Part shown: positions 19,299-30,997 of the stretch, one piece after another
Layout of the letters: the number at the start of each line of letters is the position of its first letter
How positions within the stretch are numbered: position 1 is the first letter of the stretch
NCBI GenBank assembly: GCA_025358305.1
Contig: JANYJZ010000005.1
Coordinates: 62,001 to 126,000, forward strand
Length of the DNA: 64,000 bases
Reading direction: 5' to 3'
Source: Ignavibacteriota bacterium
GTDB lineage: Bacteria; Bacteroidota; Ignavibacteria; UBA10030; SZUA-254
The notes under the pieces: generated by a model
Told to the model about the DNA's origin: nothing
What the model saw: the letters and a program-made list of their open reading frames with translations, nothing else
The model's database searches: none
Translations under genes and position numbers: made by a program

Positions 19299-19976
19299 GT
19301 GACGCAATCACTCTCTCAACTCATCGAGCATTCTGAAATCCGCCACATCGCGATCGAGGGGGTCATCGGAGCCGGAAAGACGACCCTTGCCAAGATGCTC
19401 GCGGACAAACTTCCGGCGAAACTCGTCCTGGAGAAGTTCGAGGAGAACCCGTTCCTTGGAAAATTCTACGAGGACCAAGACCATTACGCCTTCCAGACGC
19501 AGCTCTTCTTTCTCCTCAGCCGGTACAAACAGCAGCAGGAGCTCATTCAGGCCGATCTCTTCAACCGTTTCCTCATCACGGATTATATCTTCGAGAAGGA
19601 CAAGATCTTCGCGTATCTCAACCTCGAGGACGACGAGCTGAAGCTCTACGAGACGGTTCTGACGGCCATTGAACACAAGGTCCCGACCCCCGACCTCATC
19701 GTCTACATCCAGTGCAGCGTCGAGCGCCTCATGACGAACATCAAGAAGCGGGGAAGGGACATCGAGCGCAACATGTCGGAGCAGTATATCCGGGACCTCA
19801 ACGAGGCATATAACTATTTCTTCTTCCGCTACAAATCCGCACCACTGCTCATCGTCAATGCGACGCAGATCGATTTTGTCCACAATCCGAGCCACTTCGA
19901 CGACCTGATCTCGGAGATTTTCCGGGCCAACAAGGCACCGGTGGAATACTACAACCCGGCAATCTCAAGGAAGTAA
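19299..19976 (+). CDS. deoxynucleoside kinase
   Basis: IAIEGVIGAGKTTLAKML; LFNRFLITDYIFEKDKIFA; IKKRGRDIE. Confidence 0.9.
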   Translation: MTQSLSQLIEHSEIRHIAIEGVIGAGKTTLAKMLADKLPAKLVLEKFEENPFLGKFYEDQDHYAFQTQLFFLLSRYKQQQELIQADLFNRFLITDYIFEKDKIFAYLNLEDDELKLYETVLTAIEHKVPTPDLIVYIQCSVERLMTNIKKRGRDIERNMSEQYIRDLNEAYNYFFFRYKSAPLLIVNATQIDFVHNPSHFDDLISEIFRANKAPVEYYNPAISRK

Positions 19977-19977
19977 G

Positions 19978-20187
19978 GTGATCCGATTATTGCTGTACGC
20001 GGTGATCGCGTACTTTTTCTGGAGGATCGTCCGCGTGTTCTCCACCCCACGGCAGTACCGGCGGGAGGATGCTCCGCACACAGAGGCCCCGAAGAGTGCG
20101 AAGCCCGATTTTTCAAACATCAAGGACGCCGAGTTTGAGGACCTTCCGCCGGCGCCCCCGAAAGACCCCCCGACGCCCAGCACGTGA
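19978..20187 (+). CDS. small single-TM proline-rich protein
   Basis: GTG start 1 nt after dNK stop; N-terminal TM LLLYAVIAYFFWRIV then Pro-rich tail. Confidence 0.5.
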   Translation: MIRLLLYAVIAYFFWRIVRVFSTPRQYRREDAPHTEAPKSAKPDFSNIKDAEFEDLPPAPPKDPPTPST

Positions 20188-20253
20188 GACGATCGCGCAC
20201 CTCCCCGGCCCGTGTGAATTGATTCTTGTCTCCCTGTTCGGTATCTTTGTAGC

Positions 20254-21222
20254 ATGACACCTCCCCGGAGTGCCACAATAGCCCCCGAAGCGACCGAAAT
20301 CCCCCTGGACCTTGCATCGGAGATCCTGCGGCTCAAAGAGTCCCTCCATGCGGTGATCCTCGCCCATTACTACCAGGAATCGGAGATCCAGGATCTGGCG
20401 GATTTCGTTGGGGACAGCCTTGAGCTTTCCCGCAAGGCCGCGAGCACCGACGCCGACGTCATTGTGTTCGCCGGAGTCCATTTCATGGCGGAGACGGCGA
20501 AGATCCTTTCCCCGGACAAGACCGTACTGCTGCCAGACCTCGCCGCCGGCTGTTCGCTCGCGGAAGGATGCCCCGCACCGATCTTCCAGCGCTTCCGCGA
20601 GGAGCATCCGGACCACGTCGTCATTTCTTATATCAACTGTTCGGCGGATGTGAAGGCGCTGAGCGACATCATCTGCACGTCGAGCAACGCCGAGAAGATC
20701 ATCCGTCAGATCCCGCCGGGGCAGCCCATCATCTTCGCTCCGGACAGGAACCTCGGCGCGTATCTCGTCCGAAAGACCGGCCGAGACATGCTCCTGTGGC
20801 AGGGATCGTGCATCGTTCATGAGACCTTCAGCGAACGAAAACTCCTCGAACTCCGCTCGCTCTACCCGGCGGCCGAGCTCATTGCCCACCCGGAATGCGA
20901 AGAAGTCGTCCTGCGCCAGGCGGGATTCATCGGTTCAACGAGCGCCCTCCTGAGGCACGTGCAGGAACATTCGGCGACCGAGTTCATCATCGCGACCGAG
21001 GCCGGGATCATTCACCAGATGCAGAAGGCATGCCCCGGGAAGCTTTTCATCCCGGCGCCGCCAGAAGAGAGCTGCGCGTGCAACCAGTGTCCCTACATGA
21101 AGCTCAACACGATGGAAAAACTCTACCGTTGCATGAAGCGGCGCTCCCCTGAGATCACGCTCGACCCGGACCTCATCCGGAAGGCCCGTGCGCCGATCCG
21201 CCGGATGCTCGAGATGAGTTGA
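20254..21222 (+). CDS. nadA: quinolinate synthase
   Basis: [54 protein letters not shown]. Confidence 0.95.
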   Translation: MTPPRSATIAPEATEIPLDLASEILRLKESLHAVILAHYYQESEIQDLADFVGDSLELSRKAASTDADVIVFAGVHFMAETAKILSPDKTVLLPDLAAGCSLAEGCPAPIFQRFREEHPDHVVISYINCSADVKALSDIICTSSNAEKIIRQIPPGQPIIFAPDRNLGAYLVRKTGRDMLLWQGSCIVHETFSERKLLELRSLYPAAELIAHPECEEVVLRQAGFIGSTSALLRHVQEHSATEFIIATEAGIIHQMQKACPGKLFIPAPPEESCACNQCPYMKLNTMEKLYRCMKRRSPEITLDPDLIRKARAPIRRMLEMS

Positions 21223-21267
21223 CGCGCCCATCGATGGGCCGGAGACGATCGCGTTCGAGAACCACGC

Positions 21268-23523
21268 ATGACTAACGACGATACGACAACCACCGCAACT
21301 CTTCCAGTTATCGGGATGACGTGCGCCAGCTGCGCGGGGCGAGTCGAGAAAGCGCTCACGAAGGTGGCCGGCGTTGAATCCGCAGCGGTGAACCTCGCAA
21401 CGGACAAGGTGACCGTCACATTCGATCAGGCCAGAACGACGCTCCCGACCCTCGCTGCATCCGTCCAGGATGCCGGCTTCACCCTCATCCTTCCTGCCGC
21501 CGAAGGCGTTTCCGTGGATGCAGGGGAGACCCACCAGCAGAAGGCGTACCTCCAACTCCGGAGAGAATTCATCATCGCGCTCGCGCTCGCCGCCCCGATC
21601 ATGATCCTCAGCATGGTCGGGATGACGCACTGGTTCATGGCGGCCTCGCCGGTCTCGATGAACGAGGTGCAAACGCTTCTCCTCGTTGCCACCACCGCTC
21701 TCATCGTCTTTTCTGGAAAACGGTTCTACGTCGCCGCGTGGCGTCTCGCGCTCCACGCAGGAGTGGATATGAACACCCTTGTCACCGTCGGCACCGGAGC
21801 GGCGTATCTCTACAGCGCCGCCGTCGTGCTCTTCCCGGGACGGTTTTCCTCTCTCCCGGGGGGGCGGGGGGTCTATTTTGACACCGCCTCGACGATCATC
21901 GCGTTCATCCTCATGGGAAAGATGCTCGAGGCGAAGGCCAAGCTCCGCACGTCGGACGCCGTGACGGCGTTGATGCGGCTGACGCCGAAGACCGCGCACA
22001 TCGTCCGGAACGGGAAGGAATTCGAGATCCCCATCGCCATGCTCGGTGTAGGTGATGTCATCCTTGTCCGCCCGGGCGAGATGGTGCCGATCGACGGCGT
22101 CATCACGACAGGGGAGTCGTCGGTGGACGAGAAGATGGTGACCGGGGAGGGCATTCCCGCGGAGAAGAAGGCCGGTTCCGCCGTCATCGGCGGCACGATG
22201 AACAAGAACGGGAGCTTTCTCTTTGAGGTGACCGCGGTCGGCGCCGATACGTTCCTCTCGAAGATCATCACGATGGTGCAGGATGCGCAGGGGTCGAAGG
22301 CGCCCATCCAGGCGCTCGCGGACCGGATCGCAACGGTGTTCGTTCCGGTTGTCATCGGGATCGCGATGGTGACCTTTGTCCTCTGGCTGACGGTGGGGGG
22401 AGGTCCGTTTTCCACTGCAATGATGAATTTCATCGCTGTGCTCATCATCGCCTGTCCCTGCGCGCTTGGGCTGGCGACACCGACCGCGATCATGGTTGGG
22501 ACGGGGAGAGGAGCCACACTCGGGATCCTCTTCCGGAACGCCGCGAGCCTCGAACGGGCGCACGACGTTGATGTCGTCGTTTTTGACAAAACGGGGACGC
22601 TGACGAAAGGGGCGCCGGAGGTGACGGCAATCGCGCCGCTCAATGGGTGGGACCGCAACCGGCTTCTCGAACGCGCCGCAGCGGTCGAATTTCACTCGCA
22701 GCACCCGCTTGCCTCCGCGATCGTCGAGAGCGCCCGGGTCGGCGGGATCGCGGTGCCCGGTGAGATGCACGTTACATCATTCCGGGCGCTCGAAGGCTTT
22801 GGCGCAAGTGCGACGGTGGGGGTCGACTCGGTCATCGTCGGGAATGGGGCGCTCATGGACTCCTTAGGCGTCGAACTCGATACCGCACGACCGGCGGCCG
22901 ATGCGTTCGCCGCGCAAGGCCGGACGGCGGTGTACGTTGGCGTGAACGGCGTCTGTGTCGGCGTCATCGCTCTTGCCGACGAGATACATGCGACCTCTGC
23001 GGCGACGGTTGCGGGGATGTTTCGGATGGGGCTTGACGTGGTCATGATGACCGGGGATACCGAAGCGTCCGCTCACTCCGTTGCTGCGCAGGCAGGCATC
23101 CGCAGGGTCGTTGCGCGCGTGCTTCCCGAAGGGAAAGCGCTGGAGATCAAGAAGCTTCAATCGAAAGGCCACGTCGTGGCGATGGTCGGCGACGGCATCA
23201 ATGACGCTCCGGCCCTTGCCCAGGCGGATGTCGGGATCGCCCTCGGCACCGGCACAGATGTCGCCATCGAAACTGCCGACATCACCCTCATGAAGGACGA
23301 CCTCGCGGGCGTGAGCACGGCGATCGCCCTTTCCCAACGGACGATCAGCACGATCCGGCAGAACTTCTTCTGGGCGTTCGCGTACAACGTCGTCGGCATC
23401 CCGCTCGCGGCGTTCGGGCTCCTGAGCCCGGCGATCGCCGCGGCGGCGATGGCGCTGAGTTCCGTGAGCGTTGTGGCGAATTCCCTGCGCCTGCGACGCG
23501 TAAAGCTCCCCGTCCGTCCGTAG
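21268..23523 (+). CDS. copA: copper-translocating P-type ATPase
   Basis: HMA domain GMTCASCAGRVEKAL; CPC in IACPCALGLATPTAIMVGTG; DKTGTLTKG; MVGDGINDAPALAQADVGIA. Confidence 0.93.
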   Translation: MTNDDTTTTATLPVIGMTCASCAGRVEKALTKVAGVESAAVNLATDKVTVTFDQARTTLPTLAASVQDAGFTLILPAAEGVSVDAGETHQQKAYLQLRREFIIALALAAPIMILSMVGMTHWFMAASPVSMNEVQTLLLVATTALIVFSGKRFYVAAWRLALHAGVDMNTLVTVGTGAAYLYSAAVVLFPGRFSSLPGGRGVYFDTASTIIAFILMGKMLEAKAKLRTSDAVTALMRLTPKTAHIVRNGKEFEIPIAMLGVGDVILVRPGEMVPIDGVITTGESSVDEKMVTGEGIPAEKKAGSAVIGGTMNKNGSFLFEVTAVGADTFLSKIITMVQDAQGSKAPIQALADRIATVFVPVVIGIAMVTFVLWLTVGGGPFSTAMMNFIAVLIIACPCALGLATPTAIMVGTGRGATLGILFRNAASLERAHDVDVVVFDKTGTLTKGAPEVTAIAPLNGWDRNRLLERAAAVEFHSQHPLASAIVESARVGGIAVPGEMHVTSFRALEGFGASATVGVDSVIVGNGALMDSLGVELDTARPAADAFAAQGRTAVYVGVNGVCVGVIALADEIHATSAATVAGMFRMGLDVVMMTGDTEASAHSVAAQAGIRRVVARVLPEGKALEIKKLQSKGHVVAMVGDGINDAPALAQADVGIALGTGTDVAIETADITLMKDDLAGVSTAIALSQRTISTIRQNFFWAFAYNVVGIPLAAFGLLSPAIAAAAMALSSVSVVANSLRLRRVKLPVRP

Positions 23524-23617
23524 ACCCTTGGCCGTTTCCTCTTTCGAGTTTTTTTTCCTACATTTGAGTGTATTTGATGATCATGCTCACCCTCTCCGAC
23601 CGAAAAAAGGCATTTGA

Positions 23618-26326
23618 ATGACCTATCGCGACTCCTTTTACACCAAGACCACGCTCACTCTCGGGGGGACGCCCCGAACGATCTTTTCGCTGAAGAAGCT
23701 CAAGGATCAGGATGCCGTCAACCGGCTTCCGATGTCGCTGAGGATTCTTCTTGAGAATCTTCTCCGCCACGAAGACGGCGTTTCCGTGCGCCGGGAAGAC
23801 ATCGAGGCGCTCCTCGCATGGAACCCGGCCGCTGCTCCGCACGCTGAAATATCGTTCATGCCGGCGCGCGTTCTCCTCCAGGATTTTACCGGCGTACCGT
23901 GCGCGGTGGATCTCGCCGTCATGCGAGACGCCATGGTTCGCATGGGGGGAGACCCGAAAAGGATCAATCCTCTGCAGCCGGTGGACCTTGTCATCGATCA
24001 TTCGGTGCAGGTCGATCAATACGGCACGGCGGGTGCCTTCCTCTTCAATGCTGAGAGGGAATTCGAAAGAAATCAGGAACGATATGCGTTCCTGCGCTGG
24101 AGCCAGCAGGCCCTCAGCGGGTTCAGGGTCGTCCCGCCGGATACGGGCATCGTGCATCAGATCAATCTCGAATATCTCGCGAGCGTCGCGTTCACCAAGA
24201 CGGAGTCCGGCGAGTCGTTCGTCTATCCCGACACGCTCGTCGGCACCGACTCGCATACGACCATGATCAACAGCCTGGGTGTCCTCGGGTGGGGGGTCGG
24301 CGGCATCGAAGCGGAAGCGGCTATGCTTGGCCAGCCGGTTTCGATGCTCATTCCGAATGTTGTAGGATTCAAGCTCTCGGGAACGCTTCCTCCGGGCGCG
24401 ACGGCGACCGATCTCGTCCTGACAGTGACGCAGATGCTCAGGAAGAAAGGCGTCGTGGGGAAATTCGTCGAGTTCTACGGCGACGGGCTGGCGTCGCTCA
24501 CGCTCGCCGACCGCGCCACGATCGCGAACATGGCGCCGGAATATGGCGCCACGATGGGATTCTTTCCGATCGATCAAGAGACCCTGAACTATCTCCGCTT
24601 CACCGGCCGGAGCGAGGACCAGGTGCGTCTCGTCGAGGCCTACTTCCGTGAGCAGGGCCTCTTCGTCACTCCGGAGAGCCCCGTCCCGCAGTTTTCAGAC
24701 CACCTTTCGCTCGAGCTTTCTTCGGTCCTTCCGAGCATTGCTGGTCCGAAACGGCCCCAGGACCGCGTGCTCTTGTCCGATGCGCGCGCATCGTTTGCCG
24801 ACGCACTTGCGGGCCTGGTCGAGGCGAAACACACGCTTGTCGTCGGCGCGGCGGATGTAACACAAAAGAGCGTTTCGGTGTCGTACAATGGTTCGGACTT
24901 TCAGGTCGGCCACGGCTCCGTGGTGATCGCGGCGATCACGAGCTGCACGAACACGTCAAATCCGTCCGTCCTCATTGCTGCCGGGCTCCTTGCGAAGAAT
25001 GCCGTGGCGCGTGGCCTCCGGTCGAAGCCGTGGGTCAAGACGAGCCTTGCTCCGGGATCAAAGGTGGTCACGGAGTACCTCAATGAGGCAAAGCTGTCGG
25101 GAGCACTCGATACGCTGGGATTCAACCTGGTCGGATACGGCTGCACGACATGCATCGGGAACAGCGGACCGCTTCCGGAGCCGATCGCCGCCGCGATCAC
25201 CTCGAATGACCTTGTTGCCGTCGCTGTCCTTTCGGGGAACAGAAACTTCGAAGGAAGGGTCAATCCGCATGTCCGAGCGAACTATCTCGCGTCTCCTCCT
25301 CTCGTCGTCGCATACGCGCTCGCAGGTACGATGGACATCAGCTTTGAACATGATCCGATCGGCATGGACAGGAACGGCCAAGCCGTATATTTAAAGGATC
25401 TTTGGCCCTCTCCGGTTGAGATAGAATCGACCATGCGTTCATGCGTCAAGTCGGATATGTTCCGGAATCAGTATGCGAATGTTTTTGCCGGCGACGACCA
25501 CTGGAAGAGCCTCAAGGTACCCGCGGGGGATCGGTACGAATGGCAGGCCGATTCCACGTATATCAAGGCCGCCCCCTACTTCGACGACATGCCCGCCGAA
25601 CCGGCGGCGGTCCGGGACATCACCGGGGCGCGGGTGCTTGCCGTCCTGGGGGATTCCGTCACGACCGATCACATCTCGCCGGCAGGATCCATTTCACTCA
25701 AGAGCCCTGCCGCCAAGTATCTTCTTTCTCATGGTGTTGACCAGAAGGACTTCAATTCGTATGGCGCGCGGCGGGGGAATCACGAGGTCATGGTTCGGGG
25801 GACGTTCGCGAACATCCGGCTGAGAAACCTCCTCGCACCGGGAACGGAAGGAGGCTGGACCGTCCATCCGCTGGTGAAAGAGCCGATCTCCATCTTTGAT
25901 GCCGCCGTGAGGTACGCCGAGGAGCATATCCCGCTCATCATCATCGCCGGGAAGGAGTACGGCTCGGGGTCGTCCCGGGACTGGGCCGCGAAAGGACCCC
26001 GGCTACTCGGTGTGAAAGCCGTCATCGCAGAGAGCTTCGAACGCATACACCGGAGCAACCTTGTTGGGATGGGCGTGCTCCCGCTGCAGTTCGAGGAAGG
26101 GGAAAGTCGCGCGAGCCTTGGGTTGACCGGCATTGAAACGTATTCGATCGAGGGGATCGCAGGGCCGATGGTTCCGAGGAAGAAGCTCACTGTCCATGTG
26201 TCAGACCTGGAGGGGAAGGAACGCTCCTTTCGGGTGCTCTGCCGTATCGACACACCGATGGAGGTCGATTACTACAGGAACGACGGGATCCTGCAGTACG
26301 TCCTTCGTTCGCTCCTGAAGAAGTGA
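23618..26326 (+). CDS. acnA: aconitate hydratase AcnA
   Basis: [61 protein letters not shown]. Confidence 0.96.
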   Translation: MTYRDSFYTKTTLTLGGTPRTIFSLKKLKDQDAVNRLPMSLRILLENLLRHEDGVSVRREDIEALLAWNPAAAPHAEISFMPARVLLQDFTGVPCAVDLAVMRDAMVRMGGDPKRINPLQPVDLVIDHSVQVDQYGTAGAFLFNAEREFERNQERYAFLRWSQQALSGFRVVPPDTGIVHQINLEYLASVAFTKTESGESFVYPDTLVGTDSHTTMINSLGVLGWGVGGIEAEAAMLGQPVSMLIPNVVGFKLSGTLPPGATATDLVLTVTQMLRKKGVVGKFVEFYGDGLASLTLADRATIANMAPEYGATMGFFPIDQETLNYLRFTGRSEDQVRLVEAYFREQGLFVTPESPVPQFSDHLSLELSSVLPSIAGPKRPQDRVLLSDARASFADALAGLVEAKHTLVVGAADVTQKSVSVSYNGSDFQVGHGSVVIAAITSCTNTSNPSVLIAAGLLAKNAVARGLRSKPWVKTSLAPGSKVVTEYLNEAKLSGALDTLGFNLVGYGCTTCIGNSGPLPEPIAAAITSNDLVAVAVLSGNRNFEGRVNPHVRANYLASPPLVVAYALAGTMDISFEHDPIGMDRNGQAVYLKDLWPSPVEIESTMRSCVKSDMFRNQYANVFAGDDHWKSLKVPAGDRYEWQADSTYIKAAPYFDDMPAEPAAVRDITGARVLAVLGDSVTTDHISPAGSISLKSPAAKYLLSHGVDQKDFNSYGARRGNHEVMVRGTFANIRLRNLLAPGTEGGWTVHPLVKEPISIFDAAVRYAEEHIPLIIIAGKEYGSGSSRDWAAKGPRLLGVKAVIAESFERIHRSNLVGMGVLPLQFEEGESRASLGLTGIETYSIEGIAGPMVPRKKLTVHVSDLEGKERSFRVLCRIDTPMEVDYYRNDGILQYVLRSLLKK

Positions 26327-26340
26327 TCCTGTAACGCCCC

Positions 26341-26382
26341 GAGGCGTCGCATCTCGCGCAGGAACACGCGAGACGCCGCCTC
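26341..26382. terminator. inverted repeat between convergent acnA and lon
   Basis: GAGGCG...TCTCGCG-N8-CGCGAGA...CGCCTC; no clear T-run. Confidence 0.4.
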
Positions 26383-26388
26383 TGTTCA

Positions 26389-28851
26389 TCATGCCCGGAC
26401 TTCGGCTTGGTCAGCCATCTTGCTTGCCGCTTTCGCCACGTCGCACTCCGCGAACGCCAGCCGGAGTACGTCTTCCATCTCCCTCACGAAGTGAAACGTC
26501 ATCTCCCGCTGCACTTTCTCCGGCACTTCGTCCAGGTCTCGCCTGTTCTTCTCGGGCAGGATGACCGTACGGACGCCGGCCCGATGAGCCGCGAGCAACT
26601 TTTCCCGGATCCCTCCCACCGGCAGGACAGCGCCGCGAAGCGTGATCTCGCCGGTCATGGCGAGATCGTTCCTGACCGCCCGGCCCGTGAGCACCGAAAC
26701 GAGCGCCGTGAGGATCGTGACGCCCGCAGAGGGACCGTCCTTCGGCACCGCGCCTGCGGGGAAATGCACATGGAGGTCGAAGCGTTCCCGGAAGGACTCG
26801 TCGACACCGAGCCGTTCCGACTGTGAGGCGATGTAGCTCAGCGCGGCTTGGGCCGATTCCTTCATGACGTCGCCGAGCTGGCCGGTGAGGATGAGGTTCC
26901 CTTTGCCCTTGATCTTCGTGGCCTCGATGAAGAGGATGTCGCCGCCGACCGGCGTCCAGGCGAGGCCTGTGGCGATCCCCGGTCTGTTGATTCGCTCGAT
27001 GACCTCCGAAAAGAAGACCTGCTTGCCGAGGTACCTGCTGAGCGACTCAGGCGTGACCGTGACGGCCGCAGCGCCTCCATTCTCGACGATGTTCTTTGCG
27101 ATGGCGCGGCATACGTCGGCGATCCTCCGCTCCAGGGAGCGGACGCCCGCTTCACGCGTGTAGTTCCTGATCATGGAGAGGATCGCGGACTCCTCGAACG
27201 AGACCTGGGCGTCCGTGATCCCGTGGGCGGCGAGCTGCTTCGGGACGAGGAACCCCTTGGCGATCCCGAGCTTCTCTTCGTCGACGTAGCTCGGGATCTC
27301 GACGATCTCCATCCTGTCCCGAAGCGGGGGAGGGATCGTCTCGAGCATATTCGCCGTGGCGATGAAAAGCACGTTCGACAAATCGAACGGGACCTCAATG
27401 TAATGATCGCTGAAGCTCGAGTTCTGTTCGGGGTCGAGCACCTCGAGAAGGGCGGAGGACGGGTCGCCTCTGAAATCCCGGCCGAGTTTGTCGATCTCAT
27501 CGAGGACGAAGACCGGGTTGTTCGAACCCGCCTTCTTGAGGCCTTGGATGATCCGTCCCGGAAGCGCACCGATATAGGTTCGGCGATGTCCGCGGATCTC
27601 CGATTCATCGGAGACGCCGCCGAGAGACAGCCGAACGAACTTGCGGCCGAGTGCGTTGGCGATCGAGCGTCCGAGCGAGGTCTTGCCCACGCCCGGGGGA
27701 CCGACGAAGCAAAGGATCGGGCCGCGCATGTCGTTCTTGAGTTTTCGTACGGCGAGGTATTCCAGGATCCGTTGTTTCGCCTTCCCGAGGCCGTAGTGGT
27801 CACGTTCGAGGATGCTGTTCGCCGCGGCGATCTCGAGGCGGTCGGGCGTCGAGACCTGCCAAGGAAGATCGAGGATCCATTCGAGGTAGGTGCGGGCGAC
27901 GACGTACTCCGCCGATGACGGCTGGATCTTGCCGAGCCGTTCGATCTCCTTCTCGGCCGTCTTTCTCACCTCGTCGGGCATCGCCTTACGGGAAAGCCGC
28001 GACTTGAGTTCCCGTGTCTCCTCGTTCTCATTGTTCTCGCCGAGTTCCTTCGTGATCGCTTTGAGCTGTTCTCGAAGGAAATATTCCCGCTGGGTCTTGT
28101 TCACCTCTTCCTGGACGTCGGTCCGGATCTTGTCGCCGATCTCGAGCCGGCTGTAGCAGGTGCTCAGGAGCGTCTGGGCCTTCCGGAGGCGTTCGCTGAC
28201 ATTCTCGGTTTCGAGGATCTCCTGCTTCTCCGCGATCCCGGCCGCGACGAGCGAGACGGCGATGTCAGCGACGGCGCCCGGGGAGTCGAGCGTCCCAAGG
28301 AGATTCACGTGCTCTGGCTTGATCTCGTCGGAAAGGTCGGCGATCTCATGAAAGACCTTCTTGATCGCTGCGACGGCCGCAGCGTCGTCGGAAGTCGCCG
28401 CAGGGGCTTCGTTCAAGCGGTATGCGATGACCCGGACCGTCGGCTCATCCTGTGTCACGGAAAGGACGCGAACGCGGTCCATCCCCTGGACGAGGATGCT
28501 TTTCGTGCCGTCGGGAAGGGCGTACGTCTTCAAGATCTTTGCGACCGTGCCTGTCGTATAGAGGTCCTTACTTCGCGGAGAATCCACCGTCGGGTCGCGT
28601 TGGGCCAGTATGAGCAGGGGCAGATCTTCCCTGTCCGCTTCGCGCACAGCGCGCAGGCTCACCCCTCGGCCGATCGTCAGGGGGACGACCTGGCGCGGGA
28701 AGAGCACCGCATTGCGTAAGGGAAGGACGAGGTAGGTCTCCGGAACGTTTGAACGGAGTATTTCCTCGTGTTCTGATTTGTCGTTCGTCTTCATTCGTAC
28801 CATGTATGTCCTTTCATCGAATCGTGTGAATGCGCGCATCGTCTTCATCAT
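26389..28851 (-). CDS. lon: endopeptidase La (Lon)
   Basis: [64 protein letters not shown]. Exact start uncertain (several in-frame Met). Confidence 0.96.
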   Translation of the reverse strand: MMKTMRAFTRFDERTYMVRMKTNDKSEHEEILRSNVPETYLVLPLRNAVLFPRQVVPLTIGRGVSLRAVREADREDLPLLILAQRDPTVDSPRSKDLYTTGTVAKILKTYALPDGTKSILVQGMDRVRVLSVTQDEPTVRVIAYRLNEAPAATSDDAAAVAAIKKVFHEIADLSDEIKPEHVNLLGTLDSPGAVADIAVSLVAAGIAEKQEILETENVSERLRKAQTLLSTCYSRLEIGDKIRTDVQEEVNKTQREYFLREQLKAITKELGENNENEETRELKSRLSRKAMPDEVRKTAEKEIERLGKIQPSSAEYVVARTYLEWILDLPWQVSTPDRLEIAAANSILERDHYGLGKAKQRILEYLAVRKLKNDMRGPILCFVGPPGVGKTSLGRSIANALGRKFVRLSLGGVSDESEIRGHRRTYIGALPGRIIQGLKKAGSNNPVFVLDEIDKLGRDFRGDPSSALLEVLDPEQNSSFSDHYIEVPFDLSNVLFIATANMLETIPPPLRDRMEIVEIPSYVDEEKLGIAKGFLVPKQLAAHGITDAQVSFEESAILSMIRNYTREAGVRSLERRIADVCRAIAKNIVENGGAAAVTVTPESLSRYLGKQVFFSEVIERINRPGIATGLAWTPVGGDILFIEATKIKGKGNLILTGQLGDVMKESAQAALSYIASQSERLGVDESFRERFDLHVHFPAGAVPKDGPSAGVTILTALVSVLTGRAVRNDLAMTGEITLRGAVLPVGGIREKLLAAHRAGVRTVILPEKNRRDLDEVPEKVQREMTFHFVREMEDVLRLAFAECDVAKAASKMADQAEVRA

Positions 28852-29050
28852 GAGTGCGATGAGTGCCGGTCATTCCCTCAATGGCTCAAAAGGCGTGCCA
28901 TCATCGGAGTGGTGTGATTCGTGGGGAATTCGATGAGTTTCTTCCCATCGCGTCGCACGAGCGTCCACGTCGTACACGACGAGTTGGCAGAATGCGGGTG
29001 CATTGTTGCAGTCCCTCTGACACACTGACGCGATCAGCGCGGAGGGAGGG

Positions 29051-29079
29051 TTGACTTTGTACGCAATTCATTGTACTTT
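29051..29079 (+). promoter_or_regulatory. putative promoter of acyP-ispF
   Basis: TTGACT-17-TACTTT. Confidence 0.5.
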
Positions 29080-29095
29080 TCATCCTTGAAAACTG

Positions 29096-29371
29096 ATGGC
29101 GGACGTCGGCGTTCATATCGTTGTCACAGGCCTCGTTCAGGGTGTCGGCTTTCGCTACTTTGTCGCCCGGCGGGCGGAGCGGCTGCAGCTTGCAGGCCTC
29201 GTGCGGAACATGCCGGACGGCGCGGTCGAAATCGAGGCCGAAGGGCCGCGTGCAATGTTGGAAGAATTGATCCGTGAGGTCCGCGTCGGACCGCGTTCGT
29301 CACGCGTAGCGGACGTGACGGTGGGGTGGTACCAAGCGAAGCACGAAATGACAGAATTCAGAATCCAGTAA
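29096..29371 (+). CDS. acyP: acylphosphatase
   Basis: VHIVVTGLVQGVGFRYFVARRAERLQLAGLVRNMPDGAVEIEAEG. Confidence 0.92.
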   Translation: MADVGVHIVVTGLVQGVGFRYFVARRAERLQLAGLVRNMPDGAVEIEAEGPRAMLEELIREVRVGPRSSRVADVTVGWYQAKHEMTEFRIQ

Positions 29372-29387
29372 CGATCTCAGCGTCGCG

Positions 29388-29882
29388 ATGGCAGTTCGGT
29401 TCGGGGTAGGATACGACGTTCACCGGCTTGTGATCAACAGGAAGTTGATACTCGGTGGCGTGGAAATTCCGTTCATCAAGGGGCTCATGGGCCACTCCGA
29501 TGCGGACGTGCTCTGTCACGCATTTGCCGATGCGCTCCTGGGCGCGATCGCCCTGGGAGACATCGGGAAGCATTTTCCCGATACGGACCCCCGTTTCAAG
29601 GACGTTTCCAGCCTCGTTCTTCTCCAGCATGTCGCACAGCTCATCGCCGACCGGCAGTTCGGGATCATCAATCTTGATGCGACGGTCATTCTCCAGCAGC
29701 CGAAGATCGCGCCGTACGTGAAACGGATGCGGGAGAACGTTTCCCGTGCGCTCGGCATCTCGATCGACCAGGTCTCCGTGAAAGCCACCACGAGCGAAGA
29801 GCTCGGATTCGTCGGGACGGGCGACGGCGCGGCAGCGTACGCCATCGCCGCGTTGGAATCGCTCCCGCCGCCGGCGAAATGA
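29388..29882 (+). CDS. ispF: 2-C-methyl-D-erythritol 2,4-cyclodiphosphate synthase
   Basis: RFGVGYDVHRLV; MGHSDADVLCHAFADALLGAIALGDIGKHFPDTDP; KATTSEELGFVG. Confidence 0.96.
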   Translation: MAVRFGVGYDVHRLVINRKLILGGVEIPFIKGLMGHSDADVLCHAFADALLGAIALGDIGKHFPDTDPRFKDVSSLVLLQHVAQLIADRQFGIINLDATVILQQPKIAPYVKRMRENVSRALGISIDQVSVKATTSEELGFVGTGDGAAAYAIAALESLPPPAK

Positions 29883-29912
29883 TGACTCCGGTGACGCAAC
29901 AGCGAGGGCGAC

Positions 29913-30374
29913 GTGGGTGATACGGTTCACGATCTGTTCAAGGAAGGGCTCCTCCTCCTTGAACGGTATGGCTGGTGGGTGGCGGCCGGTTCGGTCGCCA
30001 TGCTCATTTCGAGCCTCTTGGTGCTTCGGCTCATTCTCGTGAGGATCCCGGAGGACTACTTCGTCCGGCAGACGCCTCTGCTGGCGGGGAAGCGGCACCC
30101 TGCCTGGGAGATCGCACTCTTGATCGTGAAGAACCTCCTGGGAGCCGTGCTTGTCCTGCTGGGGCTCGTCATGTCGATCCCCGGGGTGGCGGGCCAGGGA
30201 TTCCTCACCGTCCTTGCCGGACTGTCGCTCATGAATTTCCCCGGCAAACGGCGCCTCGAACAGATTATCGTCGGTCAACCGGTGATCTACGGACCGATAA
30301 ATACCATACGCGCGAGAGCCGGCCGTCCGCCCCTGCTGCTCCTCAACGCTCATAAGAAGGTACCCCTGGCATGA
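29913..30374 (+). CDS. membrane protein, PGPGW-like
   Basis: Two hydrophobic helices; SIPGVAGQGFLTVLAGLSLMNFPGKRRLE. Confidence 0.55.
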   Translation: MGDTVHDLFKEGLLLLERYGWWVAAGSVAMLISSLLVLRLILVRIPEDYFVRQTPLLAGKRHPAWEIALLIVKNLLGAVLVLLGLVMSIPGVAGQGFLTVLAGLSLMNFPGKRRLEQIIVGQPVIYGPINTIRARAGRPPLLLLNAHKKVPLA

Positions 30375-30997
30375 TGGACATCCTCTATGCGGTCGATGTT
30401 GCGGTGTTCAAGTTCTGCAATCAAACGATCGCGAACCCGCTCTTCGATTGGCTTATGCCGTTCCTCACTGATCTTAACAAGCATTGGTGGGGACTGGCGC
30501 TCTTCGCCCTGTGCTGGCTGGCGCTGTTCGTGAAGGGGGGAAAGAAGGGGCGCATCGTCGCGACGCTTCTTCTCTTCCTCATCGTCCTCACGGACCAGAT
30601 CAACAGCACCATTCTGAAGTCCCTGTTCGGGCGCCTGCGCCCATGCGCCGAAGTGGCCGGCGCGGCCGTTCTCAGCGACATCCGGCTCCTGGTGGATTGC
30701 GGAAGCGGGTATTCGTTCCCGTCATCGCACGCGGCGAATAATTTCGGCGCAGCGTTCCTCCTCTCCTTCTTTTACCGCTCCTGGAGCGTCGCGTTCTACA
30801 GCTTCGCGGGTGCAGTGGCATTTTCCCGCATCAGCGTAGGCGTCCATTATCCATCCGACGTCGTCGGCGGCATCGCCGTCGGCGCGGCGTGCGCGGGGAT
30901 CGTCATTCTCGGGTGGATGCTCCTGGCGTCGCACGTTCCGCGCCTGGATTATGACCCCCTGGTATCCTCCGCGAACTCCGGTTCCGGCGAACCATGA
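30371..30997 (+). CDS. PAP2 family phosphatase
   Basis: KSLFGRLRPC...GYSFPSSHAANNFGAAF...FSRISVGVHYPSDVVGG. Confidence 0.9.
   Translation: MMDILYAVDVAVFKFCNQTIANPLFDWLMPFLTDLNKHWWGLALFALCWLALFVKGGKKGRIVATLLLFLIVLTDQINSTILKSLFGRLRPCAEVAGAAVLSDIRLLVDCGSGYSFPSSHAANNFGAAFLLSFFYRSWSVAFYSFAGAVAFSRISVGVHYPSDVVGGIAVGAACAGIVILGWMLLASHVPRLDYDPLVSSANSGSGEP

Noticed and set aside
20935-22770. 611-aa antisense ORF opposite nadA/copA
   Set aside because: R/D/H/G-rich shadow translation; sense genes have full motifs.
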